Positions 24,833 to 34,579 of a stretch of DNA of 54,833 nucleotides are shown in pieces; the stretch's first letter is position 1, and every line of letters begins with the position of its first letter. The notes below the pieces were generated by a model. That model was not told the origin of the DNA, ran no database searches, and was given only the letters and a program-made list of their open reading frames with translations. The translations under genes were made by a program, and so were the position numbers. The stretch covers positions 1 to 54,833 of the forward strand of contig JAOXSB010000163.1 of the NCBI GenBank assembly GCA_025800345.1. The letters run 5' to 3'. This DNA is from Mangrovicoccus sp. (lineage in GTDB: Bacteria; Pseudomonadota; Alphaproteobacteria; Rhodobacterales; Rhodobacteraceae).

Positions 24833-27136
24833 TTATTTACGCCTGGTGCGCAGCACTTTGCGCTTGCCTGCCGCCCCGGATTTTCCGCGCGCCTTGGCCC
24901 GTGATTTGTTCTTTGGCTTCGACGGCCTGGTGCCGCGGCCCCGCCGCGCTGCGCCAGAGGGGCCACGGGCCAGCGCCGCCCCATCCACTTCGAGCAGTTC
25001 CAGAGCAATGCCGCCGGTGACGGGCTCTGCCTCGGCCAAACGCACCAGAGCATGCTGGCCAAGCCCTAATGTCAGCCCCGTGTCAGAGCCCATCAAGGTC
25101 TGAGCCTGGGCATCGAAATGGAAAAACTCCCGCCCCAGAGAGCGCACCGGCACCAGCCCATCAGCCCCGGTTTCATCAAGCCGCACGAACAGACCAAAGC
25201 GTGTGACCCCAGTGATCCGGCCGGTCATCTCGCTGCCCACACGTTCCGACAGGAAAGCGGCAAGATAGCGGTCCGTGGTGTCCCGCTCTGCCTGCATCGA
25301 GCGCCGCTCGGTATCCGAGATATGTTTGGCGGTCTCTTCGAGCCGCGCCACCTCGGCCTCGGTCTGCCCGTCGGGCTTGCCGCCAATGCCATCGCCCCAG
25401 CCATGGGCCGCGATCAGCGCCCGATGCACCACCAGATCCGCATAGCGGCGAATGGGCGAGGTGAAATGCGCATATTCCCGCAAAGCCAGGCCAAAATGGC
25501 CCAGATTATCCGGCCCGTAATAGGCTTGGGTCATCGATCGCAACGTGGCCATATTGATGACTTCGGCATCATCATGATCCACCGCTTGTTCCAACAGCCG
25601 GTTCAAATGGCGGGTTTGCAGCACTTGGCCTTTGGCCAGGGTCAGCCCAGCGGCCTGGGCGGTCTCGCGCAGCGCATCAAGCTTTTCCGGCGCGGGCTCT
25701 TCATGGACCCGATAAAGCAGCGGGCGGCGTTTCGCGCCCAGCGTTTCAGCGGCGCAGACATTGGCCAGCACCATAAATTCCTCGATCAAGCGATGGGCAT
25801 CAAAGCGCTGGCGAAAGGCCACGGAGCTCACGCGCCCATCCTCCGACAGCACGATCTGACGCTCTGGCAGGTCCAGATCCAGCGGCTGGCGCCGTGCCCG
25901 CGCCTCACGGGCGGCATAATAAGCCTCGAACAATGGGCGGATCACGCTTTCCAGCAATGGCTCCGTGCGCTCGCTCAGCTCACCATCCATAGCCGCCTGC
26001 GCCTCGCCATAGGTGAGCGAGGCGGCCGAGCGCATCATCCCCCGCAGAAATTGATGATCGATTTTATCCCCATCGGCGCTGAGCCGCATGCGCAACGCAA
26101 TACAAGGGCGCGGCACGCCCTCATGCAGCGAACACAGATCCGCCGAAAGCCGATCCGGCAGCATCGGCACCACCCGGTCGGGGAAATAGCTGGAATTGCC
26201 CCGTTTGCGGGCTTCTCGATCCAGGGCAGAGCCAGGCGGCACGTAATGGGCCACATCAGCAATGGCCACCCAGACCACATGGCCGCCGGGATTGTCCGGG
26301 GCGGTGTCGGGCTCGGCATAGACCGCATCATCGTGATCGCGCGCATCAGCGGGATCAATGGTCACCAGTGGCAAATCCCGCAGATCTTCGCGCCCGCCCA
26401 AAGGCGCGGGCTTGCGCCCATCAGCCTCGGCCATGACCTCATCGGGGAAAGCATCAGGGATGCCATATTCATGAATCGCGATCAGCGAGACCGCTTTGGG
26501 CGCGCTGGCATCGCCAAGCCGCACCAATATCCGCGCCGAAGGCAGACCCAGCCGCGATTTCGGCCCGGCCTGCTCTGCCTCGACCAATTCCCCATCTTTG
26601 GCCCCGCCTGTGGCCCCGGGGGCGACCCGCCATTCTTTGTCGTTTTTCTTGTCGATGGGCACGATCCGCCCGCCTTCAGCGCCTTTGCGGAAAATTCCCA
26701 AAATCCGGCGCTGAGTGGTGCCAATCCGGCGCATGAGCCGGGCTTCATAGGCATGGCCATCCTCGCTCACATGGGTGAGCCGGGCCAAGATCCGGTCCCC
26801 CTGCCCCAAAGCCGGGTCCGCAGCCCGCGGCAAGAACAGCACCACTGGCGGCACCCCCTCCCCATGCCATTCCAATGGTTTGGCGAAAAGATCCCCATCA
26901 GGGGTGGGCGGCAGGATTTCCAGCACGCTCACCGGCGGCAAACGGTCCGGGTCTTGATAGCTGCGTCGTTTCTTTTCCAGATGCCCCTCTGCCTCAAGCT
27001 CTTTGAGCACCCGTTTGAGATCAATCCGCGCCGCGCCCTTGATCCCAAAGGCTTTGGCGATCTCGCGTTTCGAGGTCTGGCTGGGATGGGCGGTGATCCA
27101 GTCCAGGATTTCTTGCTTTGTGGGGATGCGGCTCAT
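24833..27136 (-). CDS. rnr: Ribonuclease R
   Basis: 767 residues. An N-terminal winged helix (RIPTKQEILDWITAHPSQTS) and cold-shock-like OB domains lead to the RNB catalytic domain, with TIDPADARDHDDAVY supplying the metal-binding aspartates. An S1 domain (RITGVTRFGLFVRLDETGADG) follows at about 630-710. The tail is highly basic (Arg/Lys-rich for about 40 residues), as in RNase R rather than RNase II. It is a processive 3'-5' exoribonuclease acting on structured RNA. It lies upstream of the transglycosylase gene with a 108-base gap. Confidence 0.95.
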   Translation of the reverse strand: MSRIPTKQEILDWITAHPSQTSKREIAKAFGIKGAARIDLKRVLKELEAEGHLEKKRRSYQDPDRLPPVSVLEILPPTPDGDLFAKPLEWHGEGVPPVVLFLPRAADPALGQGDRILARLTHVSEDGHAYEARLMRRIGTTQRRILGIFRKGAEGGRIVPIDKKNDKEWRVAPGATGGAKDGELVEAEQAGPKSRLGLPSARILVRLGDASAPKAVSLIAIHEYGIPDAFPDEVMAEADGRKPAPLGGREDLRDLPLVTIDPADARDHDDAVYAEPDTAPDNPGGHVVWVAIADVAHYVPPGSALDREARKRGNSSYFPDRVVPMLPDRLSADLCSLHEGVPRPCIALRMRLSADGDKIDHQFLRGMMRSAASLTYGEAQAAMDGELSERTEPLLESVIRPLFEAYYAAREARARRQPLDLDLPERQIVLSEDGRVSSVAFRQRFDAHRLIEEFMVLANVCAAETLGAKRRPLLYRVHEEPAPEKLDALRETAQAAGLTLAKGQVLQTRHLNRLLEQAVDHDDAEVINMATLRSMTQAYYGPDNLGHFGLALREYAHFTSPIRRYADLVVHRALIAAHGWGDGIGGKPDGQTEAEVARLEETAKHISDTERRSMQAERDTTDRYLAAFLSERVGSEMTGRITGVTRFGLFVRLDETGADGLVPVRSLGREFFHFDAQAQTLMGSDTGLTLGLGQHALVRLAEAEPVTGGIALELLEVDGAALARGPSGAARRGRGTRPSKPKNKSRAKARGKSGAAGKRKVLRTRRK

Positions 27137-27187
27137 GGGATGTCCCTAACATGGCCGCGAGGGGCCGTCATGGTGAAAGCACTAAAG

Positions 27188-27655
27188 TCAGACGCGGTGA
27201 TAGGGGCTGCCTGCGAGGATCGTGGCGGCGCGATAAAGCTGTTCGGCCAGCATCACCCGCGCCAACATATGGGGCCAAACCATCGGCCCAAAAGACAGCT
27301 TTGCCCGGCATTTATCGCGCAAGCTAGGATCAAGCCCATCGGCCCCGCCGATAAAAATGGTCAGATCTCGGGTGCTTTCATCGCGCCAACGGGCCAATTG
27401 CTTGGCAAATTCCGGTGAGGACAGCATCTTGCCCCGCTCGTCCAGCGCCAAGCACAGCGCCCCATCCGGGGCTTGCCGGGCCAGCGCCTCGGCCTCCACC
27501 GGCGGGGTGGCGGGTTTGGGCTCGACCTCGGCCATGCGGGCAAAACTCAATCCTAATGGACGCCCGGACCGGTCAAACCTGGTCAGATAATCGTCCAGCA
27601 ACGCGGCTTCGGGCCCCTTACGCAAGCGGCCCACCGCAGCAATCGTCACGCGCAT
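27188..27655 (-). CDS. rlmH: 23S rRNA (pseudouridine1915-N3)-methyltransferase
   Basis: 155 residues, the normal RlmH length, with the SPOUT-fold signature FIGGADGLDPSLRDKC and the C-terminal MVWPHMLARVMLAEQLYRA...PYHR segment that forms the SAM-binding knot. It methylates pseudouridine 1915 in helix 69 of 23S rRNA. It follows rsfS by six bases on the same strand, a conserved pair. Confidence 0.95.
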   Translation of the reverse strand: MRVTIAAVGRLRKGPEAALLDDYLTRFDRSGRPLGLSFARMAEVEPKPATPPVEAEALARQAPDGALCLALDERGKMLSSPEFAKQLARWRDESTRDLTIFIGGADGLDPSLRDKCRAKLSFGPMVWPHMLARVMLAEQLYRAATILAGSPYHRV

Positions 27656-27661
27656 GTTGCC

Positions 27662-28048
27662 TTAGGCGGTCTCGGCGCCCGTCGGCATCCACATCTTTTC
27701 AAGCTGATAGAACTCGCGCACTTCAGGCCGGAAAAGGTGGACAATCACATCGCCACTATCAATGAGAACCCAATCGCCTTGGTCCTTACCCTCGATTTTG
27801 CACGAAATCCCATATTCGGATTTCAGCGTATCGGTGAGCTTTTCGGCCAATGCCACAACCTGGCGACTGGACCGACCCGAAGCGATGACCAAATGATCGG
27901 CCATTTCCGAGCGGCCGCGGAGGTCAATCGACACCACGTCTTCGGCTTTGTTCTCATCGAGTGTGGAAAGGATCTGCGTCAGAAAGGTCTCGCCTTTGAG
28001 CGCATCAGGGGCCCCGGCAATCGAGGCATGGGGTGCGGCCTGTGACAT
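27662..28048 (-). CDS. rsfS: Ribosomal silencing factor RsfS
   Basis: 128 residues from the ATG at 28048, which has GAGG five bases upstream; a TTG 16 codons earlier is a possible longer start. It has ILSTLDENKAEDVVSIDLRGRS, MADHLVIASGRSSRQVVALA and GDWVLIDSGDVIVHLFRPEVREFY, all diagnostic of RsfS/YbeB/Iojap. It binds uL14 and blocks subunit joining under starvation. It is paired with rlmH. Confidence 0.93.
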   Translation of the reverse strand: MSQAAPHASIAGAPDALKGETFLTQILSTLDENKAEDVVSIDLRGRSEMADHLVIASGRSSRQVVALAEKLTDTLKSEYGISCKIEGKDQGDWVLIDSGDVIVHLFRPEVREFYQLEKMWMPTGAETA

Positions 28049-28494
28049 GGCCGCCTCTGCGGAAGCAGTCAGAACTGTGTCCTCCAAATAGGGCAAGGGC
28101 CAATCCCCCGCCGGAACACAGCCAGGTTAACATTTTCCGTGTAACCGCTCAATGACAGGGGCAAGAGCTCAGAAAACCTGCGCTGAATCCGCATCGAATC
28201 GCGCTCGCGCCCCTTATTTGGCTGGTGATGCTGCCCCGCTCAAATCCCGAGCGAGCGAGAGAATCGCCCCCAATCACCGGGCCGCGCCTGCCCTAAGGGC
28301 CCAGCCCCCCTTGATCGGCAGGCGCGGTCAGGATAGGCGGGGCCATGCAGCGAGAAATCACACTCGACGACCGATCCCGCCTGCCCTGGCGCTTTCACGG
28401 TCAAGCCAGAACCGTCACCGCACGGCTCTGATCCCAGGCGCGCGCCCTGCCCGCCAGCCAAGGATCCAATCAGACTGCAAGAACGGACATAGCA
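28049..28494. other. Intergenic region between rsfS and leuC
   Basis: This 446-base stretch separates divergent rsfS and leuC and must hold both promoters. Reading frames across it are short or lack translation signals. I see no tRNA, no Leu-codon-rich leader peptide and no terminator hairpin pair, so there is no sign of leucine attenuation. Short GC-rich repeats such as CACGG...CACGG near 28390-28420 do not form a clear operator. Confidence 0.4.
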
Positions 28495-29895
28495 ATGGCC
28501 AAGACGCTTTACGACAAAATCTGGGATGCCCATCTCGCCCATGAGGCCGAAGACGGCACCTGCCTGCTCTATATTGATCGCCACCTCGTGCATGAGGTCA
28601 CCAGCCCCCAGGCCTTTGAAGGTCTGCGCATGGCGGGCCGCACGGTGCGCGCGCCCGAGAAAACCATCGCGGTACCCGATCACAACGTGCCCACCACGCT
28701 GGATCGCGAAAAGGGGATCGAGAATCCCGAAAGCCGCATTCAGGTGGAAGCGCTCGACAAAAACGCCAAGGATTTCGGCATCCACTATTACCCGGTGACT
28801 GACGTGCGTCAGGGCATCGTGCATATCGTGGGCCCGGAACAAGGCTGGACCTTGCCGGGCATGACCGTGGTTTGCGGCGACAGCCACACCGCCACCCATG
28901 GCGCTTTTGGCTCCCTGGCCCATGGCATCGGCACTTCGGAAGTGGAACATGTGCTGGCCACCCAGACCCTGATCCAGAAGAAATCCAAAAACATGAAGGT
29001 CGAGATCACCGGCAAGCTCCGCCCCGGCGTGACCGCCAAGGACATCACCTTGTCGGTGATCGGCAAAACCGGCACCGCCGGCGGCACCGGCTATGTGATC
29101 GAATATTGTGGTGAAGCCATCCGGGATCTGTCCATGGAAGGCCGCATGACCGTGTGTAACATGGCCATCGAAGGCGGCGCCCGTGCGGGTCTGATCGCCC
29201 CCGATGAGAAAACCTTTGAATATGTCAAAGGCCGCCCCCATGCGCCCGAAGGCGCGGATTGGGACAAGGCCATGGAATGGTGGCAGACGCTTTACTCCGA
29301 TGACGACGCGGAATGGGATGAGATCATCACCATCCCGGCCGAAGAGATCGCGCCGGTCGTGACCTGGGGCACCTCGCCCGAGGATGTGCTGCCGATCACC
29401 GAAACCGTGCCGCAGCCGGAATCCTTTGAAGGTGGCAAAATCGATGCGGCCCGCCGGTCTATTGAATATATGGGCCTGACCGCTGGGCAAAAACTGTCGG
29501 ATATCGAGATCGACACCGTGTTCATCGGGTCCTGCACCAATGGCCGGATAGAAGATCTGCGCGCTGCTGCGGAGATCTTGAAAGGCAAAAAGATCAAAGA
29601 CGGCATCCGCGCCATGGTGGTGCCGGGCTCTGGTCTGGTGCGGGCGCAAGCCGAAGAAGAAGGCCTGGCCGAGATTTTTAAGGACGCAGGCTTTGAATGG
29701 CGCCTTGCGGGCTGCTCCATGTGCTTGGCCATGAACCCAGATCAGTTGCAACCGGGCGAGCGTTGTGCTGCGACTTCGAACAGGAATTTCGAAGGCCGTC
29801 AGGGCCGCGGCGGGCGCACCCATCTTCTCAGCCCCGCTATGGCCGCTGCCGCCGCAGTGACAGGGCGTCTTACGGATGTCCGCGAATTGATGTGA
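28495..29895 (+). CDS. leuC: 3-isopropylmalate dehydratase large subunit
   Basis: 466 residues of the aconitase family. The 4Fe-4S ligands are C347 (GSCTNGR), C407 and C410 (GCSMC). [20 protein letters not shown] and [18 protein letters not shown] are further LeuC hallmarks. With LeuD it isomerises 2- to 3-isopropylmalate in leucine synthesis. The HdeD-like gene follows after seven bases, then leuD, so the two subunits are expressed together with an inserted membrane protein gene. Confidence 0.97.
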   Translation: MAKTLYDKIWDAHLAHEAEDGTCLLYIDRHLVHEVTSPQAFEGLRMAGRTVRAPEKTIAVPDHNVPTTLDREKGIENPESRIQVEALDKNAKDFGIHYYPVTDVRQGIVHIVGPEQGWTLPGMTVVCGDSHTATHGAFGSLAHGIGTSEVEHVLATQTLIQKKSKNMKVEITGKLRPGVTAKDITLSVIGKTGTAGGTGYVIEYCGEAIRDLSMEGRMTVCNMAIEGGARAGLIAPDEKTFEYVKGRPHAPEGADWDKAMEWWQTLYSDDDAEWDEIITIPAEEIAPVVTWGTSPEDVLPITETVPQPESFEGGKIDAARRSIEYMGLTAGQKLSDIEIDTVFIGSCTNGRIEDLRAAAEILKGKKIKDGIRAMVVPGSGLVRAQAEEEGLAEIFKDAGFEWRLAGCSMCLAMNPDQLQPGERCAATSNRNFEGRQGRGGRTHLLSPAMAAAAAVTGRLTDVRELM

Positions 29896-29902
29896 GGGTA
29901 AT

Positions 29903-30457
29903 ATGAAGCTTTGGCTGAAATGGATGATCCTGGGCGTTTTATCGTTGGTTTTTGGGGGGTTCGTGCTGGCCCATCCTGTGGCGGCCTCCATCGCCGTGAC
30001 CACTCTGGCCGGGATCCTCTTTATGGTGTCTGGGGGCTTTCAAGCCTTCGTTGCGCTGGATGAACACACCACGCGGGGCAAGGTGCTAAGCCTGGCCCTG
30101 GCGGTTCTGCTCATGCTGCTTGGGGGCTCGCTGGCCTTTAACCCGCTCCAGGGGATGATCTCTCTGGCGCTGGTGGTCACGATCCTTTTTGCCGCCAATG
30201 GGCTGATGCGCCTGGTTCTGTCCTGGCAAATGCGCGAGACACCATTTTTCTGGCCAATGCTGATCTCTGGAGCGTTTTCGGTGCTCTTGGCTGGCTTTAT
30301 TGCGGCGAATTTCTTTGAAGTCGCGCCGCAATTGCTGGGCATTCTTTTGGGCATCGAGCTGCTTTTCAACGGGGTCGGGCTGATCGTGCTGGCGCTGTTC
30401 ATCCGTCGCCATGGCGAAGCGATCCTGACCAAGCTCAAGAACAAAACCGGCGGCTGA
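29903..30457 (+). CDS. HdeD family (DUF308) membrane protein
   Basis: 184 residues with about six hydrophobic segments in the paired-helix pattern of DUF308/HdeD (VLSLVFGGFVLAHPVAA, LAGILFMVSGGFQAF, LAVLLMLLGGSLAFNPLQG and so on). HdeD is linked to acid resistance in E. coli, but most homologues are uncharacterised. It lies between leuC (7-base gap, GAGGGTAAT before the ATG) and leuD (21-base gap), so it is co-transcribed with the leucine genes. Confidence 0.85.
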   Translation: MKLWLKWMILGVLSLVFGGFVLAHPVAASIAVTTLAGILFMVSGGFQAFVALDEHTTRGKVLSLALAVLLMLLGGSLAFNPLQGMISLALVVTILFAANGLMRLVLSWQMRETPFFWPMLISGAFSVLLAGFIAANFFEVAPQLLGILLGIELLFNGVGLIVLALFIRRHGEAILTKLKNKTGG

Positions 30458-30478
30458 GGCCGTCGCGGAGAACTCGAT

Positions 30479-31084
30479 ATGGACAAATTCACCAAACTGA
30501 CCGGGGTGGCGGCACCGATGCCGCTGATCAATATCGACACCGATATGATCATCCCCAAAATGTTCCTAAAAACCATCAAACGTTCCGGCCTGGGCAAGAA
30601 CCTATTTGATGAGATGCGCTTTGATGGCGAGGGCAATGAAATCGCAGATTTCGTGCTTAACCAGCCGTCTTACCGCAATGCGGAAATTCTGGTGGCGGGC
30701 GATAATTTCGGCTGCGGTTCCTCGCGGGAACACGCGCCCTGGGCGCTGCTCGATTTCGGCATCCGCTGCGTGATCTCCACCAGCTTTGCCGATATTTTCT
30801 TTAACAACTGCTTCAAGAACGGCATCCTGCCCATCGTTCTGCCTCAGGAAGATGTGGACAAGCTGATGGATGACGCCCAGCGCGGGGCCAATGCCACAAT
30901 CACCGTGGATCTGGAGAACCAGACCATCACCGGCCCCGATGGCGGCGAGATCGCTTTTGAAGTGGATGCATTCCGCAAGCATTGCCTGCTCAATGGTCTC
31001 GACGATATCGGCCTGACCATGGAGAAAGCTGCCTCTATCGACGCGTTTGAAGCCAAAGCCTCCCAGGCGCGCCCCTGGGTCTAA
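30479..31084 (+). CDS. leuD: 3-isopropylmalate dehydratase small subunit
   Basis: 201 residues, normal length. Landmarks are [43 protein letters not shown] and [13 protein letters not shown]. It forms the swivel domain that completes the LeuCD active site. An intrinsic terminator follows, ending the leuC-hdeD-leuD unit. Confidence 0.97.
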   Translation: MDKFTKLTGVAAPMPLINIDTDMIIPKMFLKTIKRSGLGKNLFDEMRFDGEGNEIADFVLNQPSYRNAEILVAGDNFGCGSSREHAPWALLDFGIRCVISTSFADIFFNNCFKNGILPIVLPQEDVDKLMDDAQRGANATITVDLENQTITGPDGGEIAFEVDAFRKHCLLNGLDDIGLTMEKAASIDAFEAKASQARPWV

Positions 31085-31106
31085 GTGCCCTTGGCCATTC
31101 AGCATC

Positions 31107-31140
31107 AAAGCCCTCGCCACCTGGCGGGGGCTTTTCTTTT
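31107..31140 (+). terminator. Rho-independent terminator after leuD
   Basis: AAAGCCCTCGCC (31107-31118) pairs with GGCGGGGGCTTT (31123-31134) around a four-base loop, with a single T-G wobble, followed by a T-rich run to 31140. It lies 22 bases after the leuD stop on the plus strand. Confidence 0.88.
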
Positions 31141-31199
31141 TCCGGGTTGGCCAGTGCAGGGTTAAATGCGCGTTAAGGCTTTGCGGCCAAGGCTCGCCC

Positions 31200-32222
31200 A
31201 TGCGTTTGATCCTTTGCCTGCTCTGCCTTTGGCCGCTGCCACTTGCGGGGGCCGAGACCCTGCGCCTGGCGCTGTTCAACACGGAGCTTTCCTATAAGGG
31301 TCCGGGGCTATTGCTGCGCGCGATCAACCGGGGCGAGGCAAAACCCATGGCCGTGGCCGCCCTAGTGGCCGAGGCAAAGGCCGATGCGGTGCTGCTATTG
31401 CGCTTTGATTGGGATTTAGAAGGCGCGGCGCTGACCGCGTTTGCGGCGCAATTGGCGGCATTGGGGCCAGATTATCCGCACCGGCTGGCGCTGCGCCCCA
31501 ATGGCGGATTGCCCAGCGGGTTGGATTTGGACGGGGATGGGCGGCGCGGCGGGCCGGGCGACGCTCAAGGTTATGGGCTGTTTGCCGGGCAAAACGGAAT
31601 GGCCCTGCTCTCGCGCCTGCCGATTAAAACAGGCGCTCTGCGTGATTTCAGTGCCTTTCTCTGGCGTGATCTACCCGGCGCGGATCTGCCCCAATATCGG
31701 GATGGCAGCCCTTTCCCCAGTGCCAAAGCCCAGGCCATGCGGCGGCTATCCTCGGTGGGTCATTGGGATATTCCCCTGATCCTGCCCCAAGGGGGGCAGC
31801 TGCATATATTGGGGTTTCATGCCAGCCCGCCGGTATTTGACGGATCCGAGGACGCGAATGGGCGGCGCAATGGGGATGAGTTGGCGTTTTGGCGTCATTA
31901 TCTGGATGGCGCTTTGCCAGACCCGCCCCCCAAGGCTCCGGTGGTGGTGATCGGCGCTGGCAATATTGACCCAATGCGCGGCGAAGGCCGCCGGGACCAG
32001 ATCCGCGCTTTGCTCGACCATCCAAGGCTGCAAGACCCCCTACCCGGCCAGGCAAGCGTGAATTGGCAGGGCATCACTGAGCCGCCCGACTTGCGGGTGG
32101 ATTATATCCTGCCAGATCAGCGTTTGAACGTCACGGGAGCGGGGATGATCTGGCCAGATCAAAGCGCGGCGGGGCCAGGGCTGCATCACGCGTTGATCTG
32201 GCTGGATCTGCGCCTGCCTTGA
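31200..32222 (+). CDS. Endonuclease/exonuclease/phosphatase family protein, secreted
   Basis: 340 residues from the ATG at 31200, beginning with a signal peptide (MRLILCLLCLWPLPLAGAE). The mature part resembles the exonuclease-endonuclease-phosphatase fold: RLALFNTELSYKGPG at the start, GNGM-like active-site remnants around QNGMALLSRLPI, the substrate-loop histidine region ILGFHASPP and a C-terminal RVDYILPDQ...GLHHALIWLDL (D-Y-I and H motifs). It probably hydrolyses phosphodiesters in the periplasm; the substrate is unknown. It sits between leuD and leuB but after a terminator. Confidence 0.8.
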   Translation: MRLILCLLCLWPLPLAGAETLRLALFNTELSYKGPGLLLRAINRGEAKPMAVAALVAEAKADAVLLLRFDWDLEGAALTAFAAQLAALGPDYPHRLALRPNGGLPSGLDLDGDGRRGGPGDAQGYGLFAGQNGMALLSRLPIKTGALRDFSAFLWRDLPGADLPQYRDGSPFPSAKAQAMRRLSSVGHWDIPLILPQGGQLHILGFHASPPVFDGSEDANGRRNGDELAFWRHYLDGALPDPPPKAPVVVIGAGNIDPMRGEGRRDQIRALLDHPRLQDPLPGQASVNWQGITEPPDLRVDYILPDQRLNVTGAGMIWPDQSAAGPGLHHALIWLDLRLP

Positions 32223-32284
32223 CCCTGCTTGGACCCCGCGATAGGCGCAGGGCAGATTTTTTGATCCCATGAAGGAGCCCGCCC

Positions 32285-33394
32285 ATGTCCACGCCCTCCC
32301 TGTTGATCCTGCCTGGCGATGGCATTGGTCCAGAAGTGATGGCGGAAGTGCGCCGCATCATTGATTGGTATGGTGACAAGCGCGGCCTGGCCTTTGAAGT
32401 GTCCGAAGATCTGGTGGGCGGCGCGGCCTATGATGCCCATGGCACGCCCTTGCATGACGACACCATGGCCAAAGCCCAAGAGGTGGACGCGGTGCTGCTG
32501 GGCGCTGTGGGCGGCCCGAAATATGACGATCTGGATTTCTCGGTAAAGCCCGAACGCGGCTTGCTGCGTTTGCGCAAAGAAATGGATCTTTTCGCCAATC
32601 TGCGCCCCGCGCAATGTTTCGACGCGCTGGCGGATTTCTCCAGCCTGAAACGCGATGTGGTGGCCGGGCTCGACATTATGATCGTGCGCGAATTGACCAG
32701 CGGCATCTATTTCGGCGAGCCCCGCGGCATCCACACGGAAGGCAATGAGCGCGTCGGCGTGAACACCCAGCGCTATACGGAATCCGAGATCGAGCGCGTG
32801 GCCCGTTCCGCCTTTGAATTGGCCCGTCGCCGGGGCAACAAAGTGTGCTCTATGGAAAAGGCCAATGTGATGGAAAGCGGCATCCTCTGGCGCGAGGTGG
32901 TCCAGGAAGTCCATGACAAAGACTATGCGGATGTGGAGCTCAGCCATATGTATGCGGATGCGGGCGCCATGCAGCTTTGTCGCTGGCCCAAGCAATTCGA
33001 TGTGATCGTCACCGATAACCTGTTTGGGGATCTGCTCTCGGACGCGGCGGCCATGCTCACCGGATCGCTGGGCATGCTGCCCTCTGCCAGCTTGGGCGCG
33101 CCTATGGAAAATGGCCGTCCGAAAGCGCTTTATGAGCCGGTGCATGGCTCTGCTCCGGATATTGCGGGCCAAGGCAAAGCCAACCCGATCGCCTGTATCC
33201 TGAGCTTCGCCATGGCCCTGCGCTATTCCTTTGACGCAGGCGACGAGGCCGACCGTCTGGAACAGGCGGTGGAAAAAGTTCTGGCCGATGGTCTGCGCAC
33301 TGCCGATTTGATCGGCGAAGAAGGCCGCAGCCCGGTCTCGACCGCGGAAATGGGCAGCGCGGTCCTCGCCGCTTTGGACTCAAGCCTGGCCTAA
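32285..33394 (+). CDS. leuB: 3-isopropylmalate dehydrogenase
   Basis: 369 residues, normal LeuB length. It has [41 protein letters not shown], the metal-binding [18 protein letters not shown] and the NAD-binding [20 protein letters not shown]. It oxidatively decarboxylates 3-isopropylmalate to 2-oxoisocaproate. AAGGAG precedes the ATG. The gene ends convergent to flgI. Confidence 0.97.
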   Translation: MSTPSLLILPGDGIGPEVMAEVRRIIDWYGDKRGLAFEVSEDLVGGAAYDAHGTPLHDDTMAKAQEVDAVLLGAVGGPKYDDLDFSVKPERGLLRLRKEMDLFANLRPAQCFDALADFSSLKRDVVAGLDIMIVRELTSGIYFGEPRGIHTEGNERVGVNTQRYTESEIERVARSAFELARRRGNKVCSMEKANVMESGILWREVVQEVHDKDYADVELSHMYADAGAMQLCRWPKQFDVIVTDNLFGDLLSDAAAMLTGSLGMLPSASLGAPMENGRPKALYEPVHGSAPDIAGQGKANPIACILSFAMALRYSFDAGDEADRLEQAVEKVLADGLRTADLIGEEGRSPVSTAEMGSAVLAALDSSLA

Positions 33395-33406
33395 TCTAAA
33401 ACATGA

Positions 33407-33439
33407 GCGCCTTGGGGGCTTCATCTGCCCCCAAGGTGC
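33407..33439. terminator. Hairpin between convergent leuB and flgI
   Basis: CCTTGGGGGC (33410-33419) and GCCCCCAAGG (33427-33436) form a perfect 10-base stem around a seven-base loop, extendable by three pairs including one wobble. There is no T run on either side, so it is a hairpin suited to slowing transcription from both directions rather than a textbook intrinsic terminator. Confidence 0.6.
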
Positions 33440-33475
33440 ACCCGCATAAATCTGAACCGGGCGCATCGCGTTGCT

Positions 33476-34579
33476 TTAGCGGACAATGAATTCCGCGTGC
33501 AGCGCCCCGGCAGCTTTGATGCTTTTCAGGATATCGATCATATCTCGCGGCGCGACGCCCAATGCGTTGAGCCCCTCCACCACTTGCGACAAAGACGTGC
33601 CCCCGGCGATTTCTGCGAGTCCGGTGCCCGGATCTTCGTCAATCTCAACGCCGGTTCGAGGCACGACAATGGTCTCGCCATCGGAAAACGGGTTGGGTTG
33701 CACCGCAATCGGCGCCTCTTGCACGCGCAAGGTCAGATTGCCCTGCGACACGGCCACCCGCGAGATACGCACATCCTCGCCCATCACAATAGTGCCAGAG
33801 CGTTGGTCCACCACCACCCGCGCGCGGGTTTGCGGCGCGACGGTGATATTTTCAATCTGCGCCAAAGCCCGCGTGGGGGAGCCCGCGCGGGTAGCGGCAA
33901 TATCTAATTGCACCGTACCCGCATCCATCGCATTGGCCACCCGCCGAGAATAGCGACCATTGATCGCCTGTTCGATCAAAAGCGCGGTGGTGAAATCCGG
34001 GGTGCGCAGAGCCAGGCGCAAGGACCGCAAGGCGCTGAAATCGAAATCGAGCTCTCGTTCGACCCGCGCGCCGGACGGGATCACCCCAGCAGTGGGCACG
34101 CCTTCGGTCAAGGATGCCGCCTCTCCGCCCACTGCAACGCCGCTGGCAATCACCGTGCCTTGGGCCACAGCATAGATCTGGCCATCTGCGGCGTTCAGAG
34201 GGGTCATAATCAGCGTGCCGCCCAACAAGCTTTCCGCATCCCCAATGGCCGAGACCGTAACATCGATCTGGCTGCCGACCCTGGCAAACGCCGGCAAAGC
34301 GGCGGTGACAAACACCGCTGCCACATTTTTCGGCCGAAACTGTTCGCCGGTGACATTCACCCCAAGGCGCTCAAGGATGTTGGACATAATCTCTTCGGTA
34401 AACGGGGCATTGCGCAGACCGTCTCCGGTGCCGTTGAGCCCAACAACAAGCCCATAACCCACCAGATCATTGCCGCGGACCCCATCAAATTCCACCAGAT
34501 CTTTGAGCCGGATTTCCGCCGCCGCAGCGGGATAGGCAAAGCTCATCAATGCCAATAGAATTGCGCTTAGAACCCTCAC
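33476..34579 (-). CDS. flgI: Flagellar P-ring protein
   Basis: 367 residues with a signal peptide (~1-21, ending YPAAAA) and the FlgI hallmarks RLKDLVEFDGVRGNDLVGYGLVVGLNGTGD and a C-terminal SLSQVVEGLNALGVAPRDMIDILKSIKAAGALHAE. It forms the periplasmic P ring around the rod. The GTG start overlaps the flgL stop (GTGA). It is the last gene of a leftward motB-flgE-flgK-flgL-flgI run. Confidence 0.95.
   Translation of the reverse strand: MRVLSAILLALMSFAYPAAAAEIRLKDLVEFDGVRGNDLVGYGLVVGLNGTGDGLRNAPFTEEIMSNILERLGVNVTGEQFRPKNVAAVFVTAALPAFARVGSQIDVTVSAIGDAESLLGGTLIMTPLNAADGQIYAVAQGTVIASGVAVGGEAASLTEGVPTAGVIPSGARVERELDFDFSALRSLRLALRTPDFTTALLIEQAINGRYSRRVANAMDAGTVQLDIAATRAGSPTRALAQIENITVAPQTRARVVVDQRSGTIVMGEDVRISRVAVSQGNLTLRVQEAPIAVQPNPFSDGETIVVPRTGVEIDEDPGTGLAEIAGGTSLSQVVEGLNALGVAPRDMIDILKSIKAAGALHAEFIVR

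Noticed and set aside
25118-27418. Long plus-strand open frame (766 codons) opposite rnr
   Set aside because: Antisense shadow of RNase R with no recognisable domain or ribosome binding site.
28152-28544. Leader peptide controlling leuC
   Set aside because: No short frame with clustered leucine codons or alternative hairpins exists upstream of leuC.
28240-30003. Minus-strand open frame (587 codons) opposite leuC
   Set aside because: Shadow of leuC extending into the upstream gap; composition typical of an antisense frame.
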